A stretch of DNA of 64,000 nucleotides from Anaerolineaceae bacterium (lineage in GTDB: Bacteria > Chloroflexota > Anaerolineae > Aggregatilineales > Phototrophicaceae), in contig JAPOVC010000014.1 in NCBI GenBank assembly GCA_026708325.1, forward strand, positions 310,001-374,000. Direction: 5' to 3'. The position numbers and the translations under genes are program-made. Every line of letters starts with the position of its first letter. Within the stretch, counting starts at the first letter, position 1. Positions 43,172-51,085 of the stretch are shown piece after piece. The notes below the pieces were generated by a model that was not told the origin of the DNA, did not search any database, and was given only the letters and a program-made list of their open reading frames with translations.

Positions 43172-44341
43172 ATGCGCATATCAAAAGTGACCCCTTTGGT
43201 ACTTGGAACGCCATGGCGCAACCTTACCTTCCTTAAGGTTGAGACCGACGAGGGGCTCACCGGGGTGGGAGAAGCGAGAGTGCTCAACCGCACGGATGGC
43301 GTGCTTGGCTACCTGAGCGAAGCCATTCCACGATACATGCTGGGCAGCGACCCCTTTCAGATCGAGCGCCTGGTCCAGCGCATGTTCCGGGAAGACTACG
43401 GCCGCGCCGGTGAAATCATCATGACTGCCACGGCCCTGGTGGAAATTGCCTGTTGGGACATCGTAGGCAAGGCGCTGGACCAGCCCGTATACCGTCTCCT
43501 CGGTGGCGAGGTGCGGGACCGGATCAAGGCCTATGCCAATGGCTGGTATACGGTGGAACGGACTCCGGGAGAATTCCACGAGGCTGCGAAGACTGTCCTT
43601 GAGAAAGGGTATCGCGCCCTGAAATTCGATCCCTTTGGCGCCGGTTTCTATGAACTGGAGCGCGCGGAGAAGCTACGGGTGATCGAACTGGTTGAAGCGG
43701 TTCGCGATGCCGTGGGGCCGGACGTGGAAATCATGATTGAGATGCATGGCCGTTTCAATCCAGTCACGGCCATCGAATTGACGCGGGAACTGGCGCGCTT
43801 CAAACCTTCGTGGGTGGAGGAACCCGTGCCGCCCGAGAACATCGCAGCCCTGCGCAAGACCAGCGAGGCCATCGCCCCTTTGGGCGTCCCCGTCGCCACA
43901 GGTGAGCGCATGCACACGATGTACGAATATCGTGAACTCTTCGAAATGCAGGCCGCCGACATCATCCAGCCGGACATCACGCACTTTGGCGGCATCCTCA
44001 ACACGAAAAAGCTGGCCGCCTGGGCCGAGAGCTACTATGTGTTAATCGCGCCCCACAACGTCGGCGGCCCGGTTTCAACAGCCGCCGCCCTGCATCTGGC
44101 GGCCTGCACCACGAACTTCAAGATTCAGGAGCATTTCAACGACTTTTCGGAAGCCTACGTGCTGGAGGCTGCGCCGGGCCTGCCAAAGGTCGTTGACGGC
44201 TATTTCAGTCTTCCCCAGGGGCCGGGCCTGGGCGTCACGCTTGATGAGGACGTCGTCGGCGCCAACCCCCGGCAAAAGGTCCATCTCAATCTCTTTGCCG
44301 AAGACTGGCACAAACGGGGCGGGGAAAAGGGGACGCCGTAA
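43172..44341 (+). CDS. Mandelate-racemase-subgroup enolase-superfamily dehydratase, galactonate-dehydratase-like
   Basis: 389-residue sugar-acid dehydratase. Lys151 and Asp153 lie on the second barrel strand (ALKFDPFG), the acid/His pair is Glu190/His192 (IEMHGRF, where D-galactonate dehydratase has Asp/His), Mg ligands Glu216 (VEEPVPPEN) and Glu245 (GERMHTMYEY) are present, and Asp268 (QPDITHFGG) with His295 (APHNVGGP) form the expected catalytic dyad. ATG at 43172 is preferred over 43028, which would run through the promoter region and the divergent spacer. The product should be a 2-keto-3-deoxy acid. Exact substrate (galactonate, fuconate, gulonate type) is not determined. It converges with an SDR gene 0 nt away. 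Confidence 0.9.
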   Translation: MRISKVTPLVLGTPWRNLTFLKVETDEGLTGVGEARVLNRTDGVLGYLSEAIPRYMLGSDPFQIERLVQRMFREDYGRAGEIIMTATALVEIACWDIVGKALDQPVYRLLGGEVRDRIKAYANGWYTVERTPGEFHEAAKTVLEKGYRALKFDPFGAGFYELERAEKLRVIELVEAVRDAVGPDVEIMIEMHGRFNPVTAIELTRELARFKPSWVEEPVPPENIAALRKTSEAIAPLGVPVATGERMHTMYEYRELFEMQAADIIQPDITHFGGILNTKKLAAWAESYYVLIAPHNVGGPVSTAAALHLAACTTNFKIQEHFNDFSEAYVLEAAPGLPKVVDGYFSLPQGPGLGVTLDEDVVGANPRQKVHLNLFAEDWHKRGGEKGTP

Positions 44342-45136
44342 TCAGGTGATGACGTTTAGCCAGCCGCCGTCCACATAGTAGGTGGAACCTACGCTGTAGC
44401 TGGCGCGCGCCGAACAAAGAAAGACGAAGAAATCGGCGATCTCTTCGGGGCTGGCGAAGCGCTTGATTGGCGCGTACTGGTCGGCGATTCCCTGAAGGAA
44501 TTCTTCGGCCGTTTGCTCCGTGCCTTCGGTGATGATGGTGGCGGTCTTGTACCAGTCGGGCGTGCGAACGAGACCCGGATTGACGGTATTGACCCTGATG
44601 TTATGGGGGATAAGTTCGTTGGCAAGGCATTTGGAGAACATCACAAGGGCTGCCTTGGTCGTGTTGTAGATTGGCTCATAGTAGAGCGGCTGCGTCGCAC
44701 AAATCGAGGCGTTGTTAAGGACCACCCCGCCGCCGCGCTCAATCATGGTGGGCGCCAGGGCGCGGGCCAGTCGCACCGCCGCCATGACGTGCAGGTCCCA
44801 GTAGTACTGCCAGCGATCGTCCTCCGCCTCCAGAATCTTCTCTTCGCTGCCCGTGCCGGCGTTGTTGATGAGAATATCCGCGCCGCCGAAGCGGGCATTG
44901 ATGGCGTTGACCAGACCGTTCAGGTCGGAAGGACTGGTCACGTCCAGGGCGATGTCCAGCACCTCGACGCTGTACTCATCCCGGATTGCACGGGCTTCAG
45001 CCGCCAGGCGCTCGCCATTGCGGGCGCAAAGTGTCAAATGGACGCCTTCGGCAGCCAGACCCCTGGCGATGGCCAGGCCGATGCCGACACTGCCTCCCGT
45101 GATGACCGCTACCTTGCCATTCAGTTCCAGATCCAT
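44342..45136 (-). CDS. Short-chain dehydrogenase/reductase
   Basis: 264-residue NAD(P)-dependent oxidoreductase. It carries the cofactor loop TGGSVGIG (13-20), NNAG near 94-97, the catalytic Ser in NNASIC near 147, and Tyr/Lys in YNTTKAAL near 160-166. VNTVNPGLVRT and the C-terminal YYVDGGWLNVI are typical. ATG at 45136 has AAGGAGC 6 nt upstream; a longer in-frame start at 45178 lacks this. Divergent from the LarA-like gene and end-to-end with the dehydratase, so a sugar or hydroxyacid substrate is likely but unproven. Confidence 0.92.
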   Translation of the reverse strand: MDLELNGKVAVITGGSVGIGLAIARGLAAEGVHLTLCARNGERLAAEARAIRDEYSVEVLDIALDVTSPSDLNGLVNAINARFGGADILINNAGTGSEEKILEAEDDRWQYYWDLHVMAAVRLARALAPTMIERGGGVVLNNASICATQPLYYEPIYNTTKAALVMFSKCLANELIPHNIRVNTVNPGLVRTPDWYKTATIITEGTEQTAEEFLQGIADQYAPIKRFASPEEIADFFVFLCSARASYSVGSTYYVDGGWLNVIT

Positions 45137-45252
45137 CGAACGCTCCTTAATGGCAGCGCGTCGCCGCCAACCTGACACGATTCCTGCCGTTGGACTGTAG
45201 CGAAGGACGCTTCGGGTGGCCAGCGCCGGTCTGGCCGGTCAAAACCACAGAA

Positions 45253-45280
45253 TTGAAAACTCCTGTTCCGGCGTTATACT
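45253..45280 (+). promoter_or_regulatory. Promoter placing the LarA-like start codon at +1 (leaderless mRNA)
   Basis: TTGAAA (45253-45258), a 16-nt spacer and TATACT (45275-45280) match consensus at 5/6 and 5/6. The transcription start expected 7-8 nt downstream of the -10 falls on 45287-45288, the first base of the ATG. No ribosome-binding site precedes that ATG, so the transcript may be leaderless. Confidence 0.65.
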
Positions 45281-45287
45281 TCTGTTC

Positions 45288-46559
45288 ATGATTGAAACGC
45301 GAACGTCAATCTTGCCGCCCCTCAGTACAATCAAACGCCATTTGCCTGCCGGCGATCCCGTCGACATTGAACGGACTTTGGCAAGCGCGTGGAGCGAGAA
45401 GGGCCTTGCCGCGCAGTCAGCGGGCAAGAACATAGCCATTGGCATTGGCAGTCGTGGCGTTGCGCGCATCAGTGAAATCGCCGCATGTCTGGCGCGTCTC
45501 GTGAAGGACTCCGGTGGTTACCCTTTCATTGTGCCGGCGATGGGCAGTCATGGCGGTGGGACGGCCGGGGGGCAGCTGGAAGTCCTCGCTGGCCTGGGCG
45601 TGACCGAGGACAGCGTCGGCTGTCCGCTGCGGGCCACCATGGACGTCGTCGTGGTGGGCAGGACGGAGCAGGGCTGGCCCCTGCATCTTGACCGCAATGT
45701 GGCCGAAGCGGACGCCCTGATCGTCGCCAATCGAATAAAGGTTCATACGGATTTTCACGGTCCGCATGAAAGCGGTCTGCTCAAGATGCTGGCCATTGGC
45801 CTGGGCAAGGAGCGGGGCGCAGCCTGGATACATCGCTATGGCGTGCCGGGCCTGCGCGAGATGATGCCGCAGATCGGCACGGCATTGTTGCAACACGTCA
45901 ATTTGCTGGCGGGAGTGGCGACCATCGAAGACGGCTACCACCGTCCGGTTGAACTCAGGGTCTTTGGCGCGGACGATTTGGTCGTCGGAGAGCAAGGGAT
46001 GTTGCAGCGCTCGCGCGAACTCATGCCCCGCTTGCCGGTCGATGACATCGATCTGCTCGTCATTGATCGCATGGGCAAGGAAATCAGTGGCGCCGGAATG
46101 GATACCAACATCATCGGTCGCTGGATGATGGAAGGAGAGCCGGAACCTGAGGCGCCACGGGTCCGTGCCATCGTCGTGCTGGACCTCACAGAGGCCACGC
46201 ACGGCAATGCGACGGGCATCGGTCTGGCCGACTTCATGACCAGCCGTCTCTACGAGAAGATTGACTTGCCCCTGACGACCCTGAATGTCTTTACCAGCGG
46301 CGGCCTTTTGCGCGGCAAATTGCCCCTGGTCTATGAAGACGACGAAGAGACCATAGACATGGCCCTGCGACACGTCTTCCGCAAGAACCCGGAGGATCGC
46401 GACTCCGCGCGAGTGGTGCGCATTGGCAGCACCCTGGACCTGGAAACCGTGCAGGTATCCGCCAGCATTCTGGGCGACATTCAGGATTCGCCGGATCTGA
46501 TCTCCACCACGGAGCCCTGCACACCTGAATGGCATGATGGTCGGCTGACGCCACTTTGA
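45288..46559 (+). CDS. LarA-like (nickel-pincer lactate racemase superfamily) protein
   Basis: 423-residue protein related to the N- and C-domains of LarA/DUF2088. Conserved blocks include GIGSRGVARI near 52-61, VPAMGSHGGGTAGGQ near 85-99 (His like LarA His108), IKVHTDFHGPHESGLLKMLAIGLG near 152-175 in parts (the His/Lys cluster matching the pincer-Lys region), and HRYGVPGL. LarA enzymes use a nickel-pincer nucleotide to epimerise 2-hydroxyacids; homologues act on several hydroxyacids. No larB, larC or larE cofactor genes are in the window. ATG at 45288 follows a promoter at +1. Upstream of malate synthase and in a region of hydroxyacid enzymes. Whether it keeps cofactor is uncertain. Confidence 0.78.
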   Translation: MIETRTSILPPLSTIKRHLPAGDPVDIERTLASAWSEKGLAAQSAGKNIAIGIGSRGVARISEIAACLARLVKDSGGYPFIVPAMGSHGGGTAGGQLEVLAGLGVTEDSVGCPLRATMDVVVVGRTEQGWPLHLDRNVAEADALIVANRIKVHTDFHGPHESGLLKMLAIGLGKERGAAWIHRYGVPGLREMMPQIGTALLQHVNLLAGVATIEDGYHRPVELRVFGADDLVVGEQGMLQRSRELMPRLPVDDIDLLVIDRMGKEISGAGMDTNIIGRWMMEGEPEPEAPRVRAIVVLDLTEATHGNATGIGLADFMTSRLYEKIDLPLTTLNVFTSGGLLRGKLPLVYEDDEETIDMALRHVFRKNPEDRDSARVVRIGSTLDLETVQVSASILGDIQDSPDLISTTEPCTPEWHDGRLTPL

Positions 46560-46586
46560 AGCACAAGCGCCGGAATTGAGGGAGAA

Positions 46587-48173
46587 ATGACAGATTCCAG
46601 CACCGGAATTCAATTGGTCGCGGAATGCCCCCAGGGTTGCGAGGGCATGCTTTCGACCGATGCCGTAGCTTTTGTGGCGACCCTTACGAGACAATTCAGG
46701 GATCGCCGCAATGCCTTGCTTCAGGCGCGGCGGGAACGACAGGCAAGAATTGACGCCGGCGACAGTCTCGACTTTCTCAGCGAAACCCGCGATGTACGCG
46801 AAGGTGACTGGCAGGTCGCGCCTGTCCCGGCAGACCTGCTTGACCGGCGCACCGAGATTACCGGGCCGACCGAGCGCAAGATGGTGATCAACGCGCTGAA
46901 CAGCGGCGCGCGGGTCTTTATGGCGGATTTCGAGGACGCCAATTCGCCAACCTGGTCGAACATGGTGGAAGGACAGCAAAACCTGCACGATGCCGTTCGC
47001 CGTACGATCACTTTCACCAACCCGGACGGCCGCTTCTATAAGTTGAATGATGAAACGGCGACGTTGCTCGTGCGGCCGCGTGGCTGGCATCTCGACGAAA
47101 AGCACATGTTGGTAGACGGATCGCCAGTTCCCGGCGGACTTTTTGACTTTGGCCTGTTTTTCTTTCACAACGCGCGAGAGTTGCTCGACCGGGGCAGCGG
47201 ACCCTACTTCTACCTTCCCAAACTGGAAAGTCACCTCGAAGCGCGACTGTGGAACGATGTGTTCTACAGCGCGCAGGATGCATTGGCGATTCCCCGCGGC
47301 AGCATCCGCGCCACGGTTCTCATTGAGACCATTCAGGCGACCTTTGAGACGGAGGAAATCCTCTACGAACTCCGCGATCATTCCGGTGGATTGAATTGCG
47401 GTCGCTGGGACTACATCTTCAGTTACATCAAGACCTTCAGCAAGAATCCCGAGTTCATCCTGCCGGACCGAGCCCAGGTGACGATGACCGTGCCTTTCAT
47501 GCGCAACTACACGCTCAACGTTATTCGCGTCTGTCACCGGCGCGGCATCCATGCCATGGGTGGCATGGCCGCCCAGATCCCGATTCGGCATGACCCGGTC
47601 GCCAACGAACAGGCGCTGGAAAAGGTGCGGCAGGACAAGCTGCGCGAGGTGCAGGATGGCCACGACGGCACCTGGGTGGCCCACCCGGGCCTGATCGGCG
47701 TGGCTCAGGACATCTTCGATGAACTGATGCCGCAATCCAACCAGATCGAACGGCAACGCGAGGACGTCAATGTCAGTGCAGAAGACCTGCTGACGGCCTG
47801 CGAGGGCAGCATCACAGAAGCCGGTGTGCGCCTCAACCTGCGTGTCGGTATCCAGTACCTGGAGGCCTGGCTCGGCGGCAACGGTTGCGTGCCGCTTTAC
47901 TCATTGATGGAAGATGCCGCAACAGCCGAAATCAGCCGGGCCCAGATTTGGCAATGGCTGCATCACGGCGTCCGCCTGGAGGACGGGCGCACATTCGATG
48001 AAGCCCTGTACCGGCGACTGCTGGCAGAAGAAATGGAAACCATTCGCGCCGAAGTGGGTCAGGCGCGCTTCGAAGGGGGCGTGTACGGGCGTGCACGCGA
48101 TTTGTTTGACGACATGATTCGCGCGAACTCAATGACACCGTTCCTCACCGAACCTGCCTATCAGGACCTGTGA
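46587..48173 (+). CDS. aceB: Malate synthase A
   Basis: Cytoplasmic glyoxylate-shunt enzyme that condenses glyoxylate and acetyl-CoA to malate; 528 residues, the length of E. coli AceB (533). Recognised blocks: [13 protein letters not shown] near 111-123, [13 protein letters not shown] near 156-168, [11 protein letters not shown] near 247-257 with the Mg-binding Glu, [14 protein letters not shown] near 270-283 with the second acid, and [18 protein letters not shown] near 435-452 with the general base Asp. ATG at 46587 follows 27 nt after the LarA-like gene. No aceA (isocitrate lyase) is in the window, so glyoxylate may come from hydroxyacid or ureide breakdown. Confidence 0.96.
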   Translation: MTDSSTGIQLVAECPQGCEGMLSTDAVAFVATLTRQFRDRRNALLQARRERQARIDAGDSLDFLSETRDVREGDWQVAPVPADLLDRRTEITGPTERKMVINALNSGARVFMADFEDANSPTWSNMVEGQQNLHDAVRRTITFTNPDGRFYKLNDETATLLVRPRGWHLDEKHMLVDGSPVPGGLFDFGLFFFHNARELLDRGSGPYFYLPKLESHLEARLWNDVFYSAQDALAIPRGSIRATVLIETIQATFETEEILYELRDHSGGLNCGRWDYIFSYIKTFSKNPEFILPDRAQVTMTVPFMRNYTLNVIRVCHRRGIHAMGGMAAQIPIRHDPVANEQALEKVRQDKLREVQDGHDGTWVAHPGLIGVAQDIFDELMPQSNQIERQREDVNVSAEDLLTACEGSITEAGVRLNLRVGIQYLEAWLGGNGCVPLYSLMEDAATAEISRAQIWQWLHHGVRLEDGRTFDEALYRRLLAEEMETIRAEVGQARFEGGVYGRARDLFDDMIRANSMTPFLTEPAYQDL

Positions 48174-48233
48174 AATTGATCCGGGTTCAGGGCTTGTTCC
48201 TTTGGTAAAACCGGGGCGCAAGGAGCAACTGCC

Positions 48234-49433
48234 ATGATCAAGGTGCCGCTCACACTGGGCGTGGAAGAAGAGTATCAAATCATCGATCCGGAGACGCGAG
48301 AACTCACGCCTCACTACGAAGCGTTGGAAGCCTCCGGCAGTTCCCTTCTGGGAGAGCAACTCAAACCGGAAATGCTGCGCTCCCAGTTGGAAGTAGCGAC
48401 CGAGGTCTGTCGCGACGTGACGGAAGTGCGGCAGGAGTTGGTGCGCCTGCGCGGGACGGTCGCCGGACTTGCCAAAGAAAGTGGCTACAAGATCCTGGCG
48501 GCGTCCACCCATCCATTCTCCCGCTGGGAGGACCAGGTGGTCAGCCGGGGCGAGCGCTACCAGGAACTGCAAATGAACCTGCAGACCGTCGTGCGCACGC
48601 AACTCGTTTTCGGCATGCACGTCCACATTGGCTTTGGCAAGTCGCCCGAAGCGCTGGAATTGCTTGTCGACGTCATGAACCAGATTCGCTATTTCCTGCC
48701 GCACCTGCTGGCCCTTTCCACCAGTTCTCCCTTCTGGGCCGGCATGGATTCCGGTCTCAAGAGCTACCGCAGCATCATCATGAAGAGCCTGCCCCGCACC
48801 GGCGTGCCTCCGGCCTTCGGGTCTTTCAGTGAATACCGCGCCATGATCAACCTCTTTGGCAAGGTGGGCTCGCTCGGCAAATCCAAGGACAAGCACTCCG
48901 AGGAAGTGGACGCCACGCGCATCTGGTGGGACGTGCGGCCACAGGTCGGGCTGGGAACGCTCGAGGTGCGGGTCTGCGACATATGCACACGCGTTGATGA
49001 AGCGCTGTGCATCGTCGCGTTGATCCAGTCCATCGTGTCATTGCTGGTCAAACTGCGCGAGCAAAACTGCAGCTGGCGCGAGTACCAGTCACTGCTGATC
49101 CTCGAAAACAAATGGCGCGCCGGGCGTTACGGCATCGATGGCAAGCTGGTCGACTTTGGCAAGGAAGAGGAGGTGCCGGTGCGCTTCCTCGCGAACGAGA
49201 TTCTTGAACTGGTCGATCCCGTGCTGGACGAACTGGGAACGCGCAAGGATGTGGAGTACCTGCCGACCTTGTTGCGCAACGGCACCAGTGCAGACAGGCA
49301 ACTTGCCAAATGGCGGAGCGCAATACAGGAGGGCGCCGAGGAGAGCGAAGCCCTGCTCTACGTCGTGGATCAATTGATTCTGGAGACGACCGAAGGCGTC
49401 CTGGATCAGGGCGCCTTGTCTTCCAATGCGTAA
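48234..49433 (+). CDS. YbdK-family carboxylate-amine ligase (GCS2 type)
   Basis: ATP-dependent carboxylate-amine ligase of 399 residues in the glutamate-cysteine ligase type 2 superfamily. The N-terminal LGVEEEYQI motif near 8-16 (metal-binding acids), SQLEVATEVC near 50-59, QLVFGMHVHIGFG near 122-134 and LGTLEVRVCD near 241-250 are visible. YbdK has weak gamma-glutamylcysteine ligase activity; the true product is unsettled. ATG at 48234 has AAGGAGC 8 nt upstream. It lies 60 nt after aceB. Its 3' end overlaps the 3' end of the convergent PhyH gene by 28 nt. Confidence 0.9.
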   Translation: MIKVPLTLGVEEEYQIIDPETRELTPHYEALEASGSSLLGEQLKPEMLRSQLEVATEVCRDVTEVRQELVRLRGTVAGLAKESGYKILAASTHPFSRWEDQVVSRGERYQELQMNLQTVVRTQLVFGMHVHIGFGKSPEALELLVDVMNQIRYFLPHLLALSTSSPFWAGMDSGLKSYRSIIMKSLPRTGVPPAFGSFSEYRAMINLFGKVGSLGKSKDKHSEEVDATRIWWDVRPQVGLGTLEVRVCDICTRVDEALCIVALIQSIVSLLVKLREQNCSWREYQSLLILENKWRAGRYGIDGKLVDFGKEEEVPVRFLANEILELVDPVLDELGTRKDVEYLPTLLRNGTSADRQLAKWRSAIQEGAEESEALLYVVDQLILETTEGVLDQGALSSNA

Positions 49434-50170
49434 CGCAGTATGGCGTTGTCCTCACTGACGGGGCAGGGAGGCAAGTCCGTCCGACCCGGGTTGCCCAGTT
49501 GCGGGTTGGCCAGCGCGTTGTAGCACATGATGAAAGCCCGCCGGTGCCTGTCGGAGTCATTGGGCCCCGACGCGTGCAGCAGGTTGCAGTGGAAGAAGAG
49601 CACGTCGCCAGGCGCCATTTCGCAGTAATCCCGTTTGAACTGTGACTCAATCAGGGCCATGCGGTCCTCGTCAGCGCCAGTCTGCTCCCCAACCTTGCCA
49701 TGGGAGAGCCGGCCCAGCTGGTGAGAGCCGCGCAGCACCTGCAGGCAGCCGTTTTCCCGCGTGGCAGGATCAAGCGAAACAAAGGCGCTCATGAGGCGCG
49801 GAAACACGAAGCCCTGGTCGTACCAGTAACCATAGTCCTGGTGCCACTCCCACTTGCCGCCCGTGTGGGCCTCCTTGTGCATGACCTTGCCGTGGAAGAA
49901 ACTGATTTCCTCCCCCAGCAGGACCCGAATGTTGTTGACGATGCGGGGACTGGTCGAAGCGGCTGCCCAGACATCGTTGCCCAACTCATTCCAGAGGGAC
50001 AGACTGGACTTGCGCCCGCCGGAATCGACGGGACTCGATACGTTCCTGGCAACCCGTTCCCCGCTTTCAACCGCACGCAACATGACGGCGATTTCCGGTG
50101 GAGAAAACACACTCCTGAGCAGCAGGTACCCGTCGCGTTGGAATCTGGCAACGTGGTTAAAGTTGAGCAT
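49406..50170 (-). CDS. Phytanoyl-CoA-dioxygenase-family Fe(II)/2-oxoglutarate oxygenase
   Basis: 254-residue non-heme iron, 2-oxoglutarate-dependent hydroxylase of the PhyH family. The HxD motif is in WEWHQDYGYW near 109-118, the distal His in LLHASGPN near 200, and the 2-oxoglutarate-binding Arg in RRAFIMCYN near 212. Family members hydroxylate small organic acids, amino acids, phosphonates or lipids. ATG at 50170 has AGGAGG 8 nt upstream; TTG one codon earlier is possible. It is divergent from the DCXR-like gene (75 nt) and overlaps the YbdK gene at the 3' end. Substrate unknown. Confidence 0.92.
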   Translation of the reverse strand: MLNFNHVARFQRDGYLLLRSVFSPPEIAVMLRAVESGERVARNVSSPVDSGGRKSSLSLWNELGNDVWAAASTSPRIVNNIRVLLGEEISFFHGKVMHKEAHTGGKWEWHQDYGYWYDQGFVFPRLMSAFVSLDPATRENGCLQVLRGSHQLGRLSHGKVGEQTGADEDRMALIESQFKRDYCEMAPGDVLFFHCNLLHASGPNDSDRHRRAFIMCYNALANPQLGNPGRTDLPPCPVSEDNAILRYALEDKAP

Positions 50171-50186
50171 CAAGGCGTCCTCCTGT

Positions 50187-50213
50187 TGGGCCCAGGGTCA
50201 TGCAGGTACAATG
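50187..50213 (+). promoter_or_regulatory. Possible promoter for the DCXR-like gene
   Basis: TTGGGC (50187-50192) and TACAAT (50208-50213) are separated by a short 15-nt spacer, with a leader of about 26 nt to the ATG at 50246. It lies in the 75-bp divergent spacer with the PhyH gene. The TACAAT -10 recurs in several promoters of this window, which slightly strengthens it. Confidence 0.4.
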
Positions 50214-50245
50214 CCTTTCAGGTTGTGTGCAGCGGGGAATTTACC

Positions 50246-50977
50246 ATGAAACCGGACTTCAACGGCAGGCGCGCGCTGGTGACCGGAGCCGGCAAGGGTA
50301 TTGGCCGTGAGATCACGCGCTATCTGGTAGACTGCAACGCCGCCGTGCTGGCGCTCAGCCGGACAGAAGCGGATTTGGTGTCGCTGCAGGAAGAGACCGG
50401 TTGCGAATCGATTTGCGTTGACCTCGGCGACGTCACCGCCACGCGGGAAGCGCTCGCTGCTGCGGGAGAGGTGGAGTTGCTGGTCAACAACGCCGGCGTC
50501 TCGATTCTTGAACCCTTCCTGGACGTCACGGTAGAGGCCTTCGACGACGTGATGGCCGTCAACGTGCGTGGCGTCCTGATTGTCTCGCAGATCATCGCTC
50601 GGGGCATGATTGCACAGGGCAGGGGCGGCGCGATCGTCAATCTCTCCAGCCAGGCATCAACCCGCGCGCTGGCGGACCACACGTCCTACTGTGCTTCAAA
50701 GGGCGCCCTGGACCAGCTGACGCGCATGATGGCGCTGGAGCTGGGGCCGCACAACGTCCGTGTCAACGCCGTGAACCCGACGGTAACGCTCACGCCCATG
50801 GGTGAAATGGCCTGGGGCGACCCCGCGAAGAGCGGCCCCGTTCTGGCCCGCATACCCCTCGGCCGCTTCGCCCAACCGCTACAGGTTGCCGAAGCTGTGG
50901 GCTGGCTGTTGAGCGACGCCGCGGACATGGTGCATGGCGTCACCCTTTCCGTGGACGGCGGATTCTCTGTGAGTTGA
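50246..50977 (+). CDS. L-xylulose reductase-like SDR (DCXR type)
   Basis: 243-residue NADPH-dependent short-chain reductase, the same length as mammalian L-xylulose/diacetyl reductase. From memory of the family it matches DCXR closely throughout: GRRALVTGAGKGIGR near 8-22, LLVNNAGVSILEPFLDVT near 78-95, QIIARGMIAQG, GAIVNLSSQAS, Tyr in HTSYCASKGALDQLT, MMALELGPHNVRVNAVNPTV, TPMG, RIPLGRFAQP and the C-terminal VDGGFSVS. DCXR reduces L-xylulose to xylitol, and also dicarbonyls. ATG at 50246 is preferred over the in-frame upstream 49700. The exact bacterial substrate should be tested, but the family placement is strong. Confidence 0.92.
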   Translation: MKPDFNGRRALVTGAGKGIGREITRYLVDCNAAVLALSRTEADLVSLQEETGCESICVDLGDVTATREALAAAGEVELLVNNAGVSILEPFLDVTVEAFDDVMAVNVRGVLIVSQIIARGMIAQGRGGAIVNLSSQASTRALADHTSYCASKGALDQLTRMMALELGPHNVRVNAVNPTVTLTPMGEMAWGDPAKSGPVLARIPLGRFAQPLQVAEAVGWLLSDAADMVHGVTLSVDGGFSVS

Positions 50978-51025
50978 ATGACGCTTCGCGTCGAGAGTCG
51001 CCAACACCGGTGGCCGATTGCCGAT

Positions 51026-51053
51026 TTGTTGAAATCCCGCCGCGTGCTAAACT
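51026..51053 (+). promoter_or_regulatory. Candidate promoter for the BMP binding-protein gene
   Basis: TTGTTG (51026-51031), a 16-nt spacer and TAAACT (51048-51053) lie in the 108-nt gap before the ATG at 51086, giving a leader of about 27 nt with GAGGAAGG near the ATG. Match is modest (3/6 and 4/6). Confidence 0.4.
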
Positions 51054-51085
51054 TGACGCGTTGTCATGCAAATGAGGAAGGGCCC

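Noticed and set aside
43172..44341. Possibility that this enolase-superfamily gene is the missing menC (o-succinylbenzoate synthase)
   Set aside because: It has the Glu190/His192 and Asp268/His295 arrangement of sugar-acid dehydratases, not the two-lysine active site of OSBS, and lies far from the men operon.
45417..47756. 779-codon open frame on the minus strand opposite the LarA-like and malate synthase genes
   Set aside because: Antisense shadow of two recognisable genes in high-GC DNA; no domain recognised and it spans two unrelated plus-strand genes.
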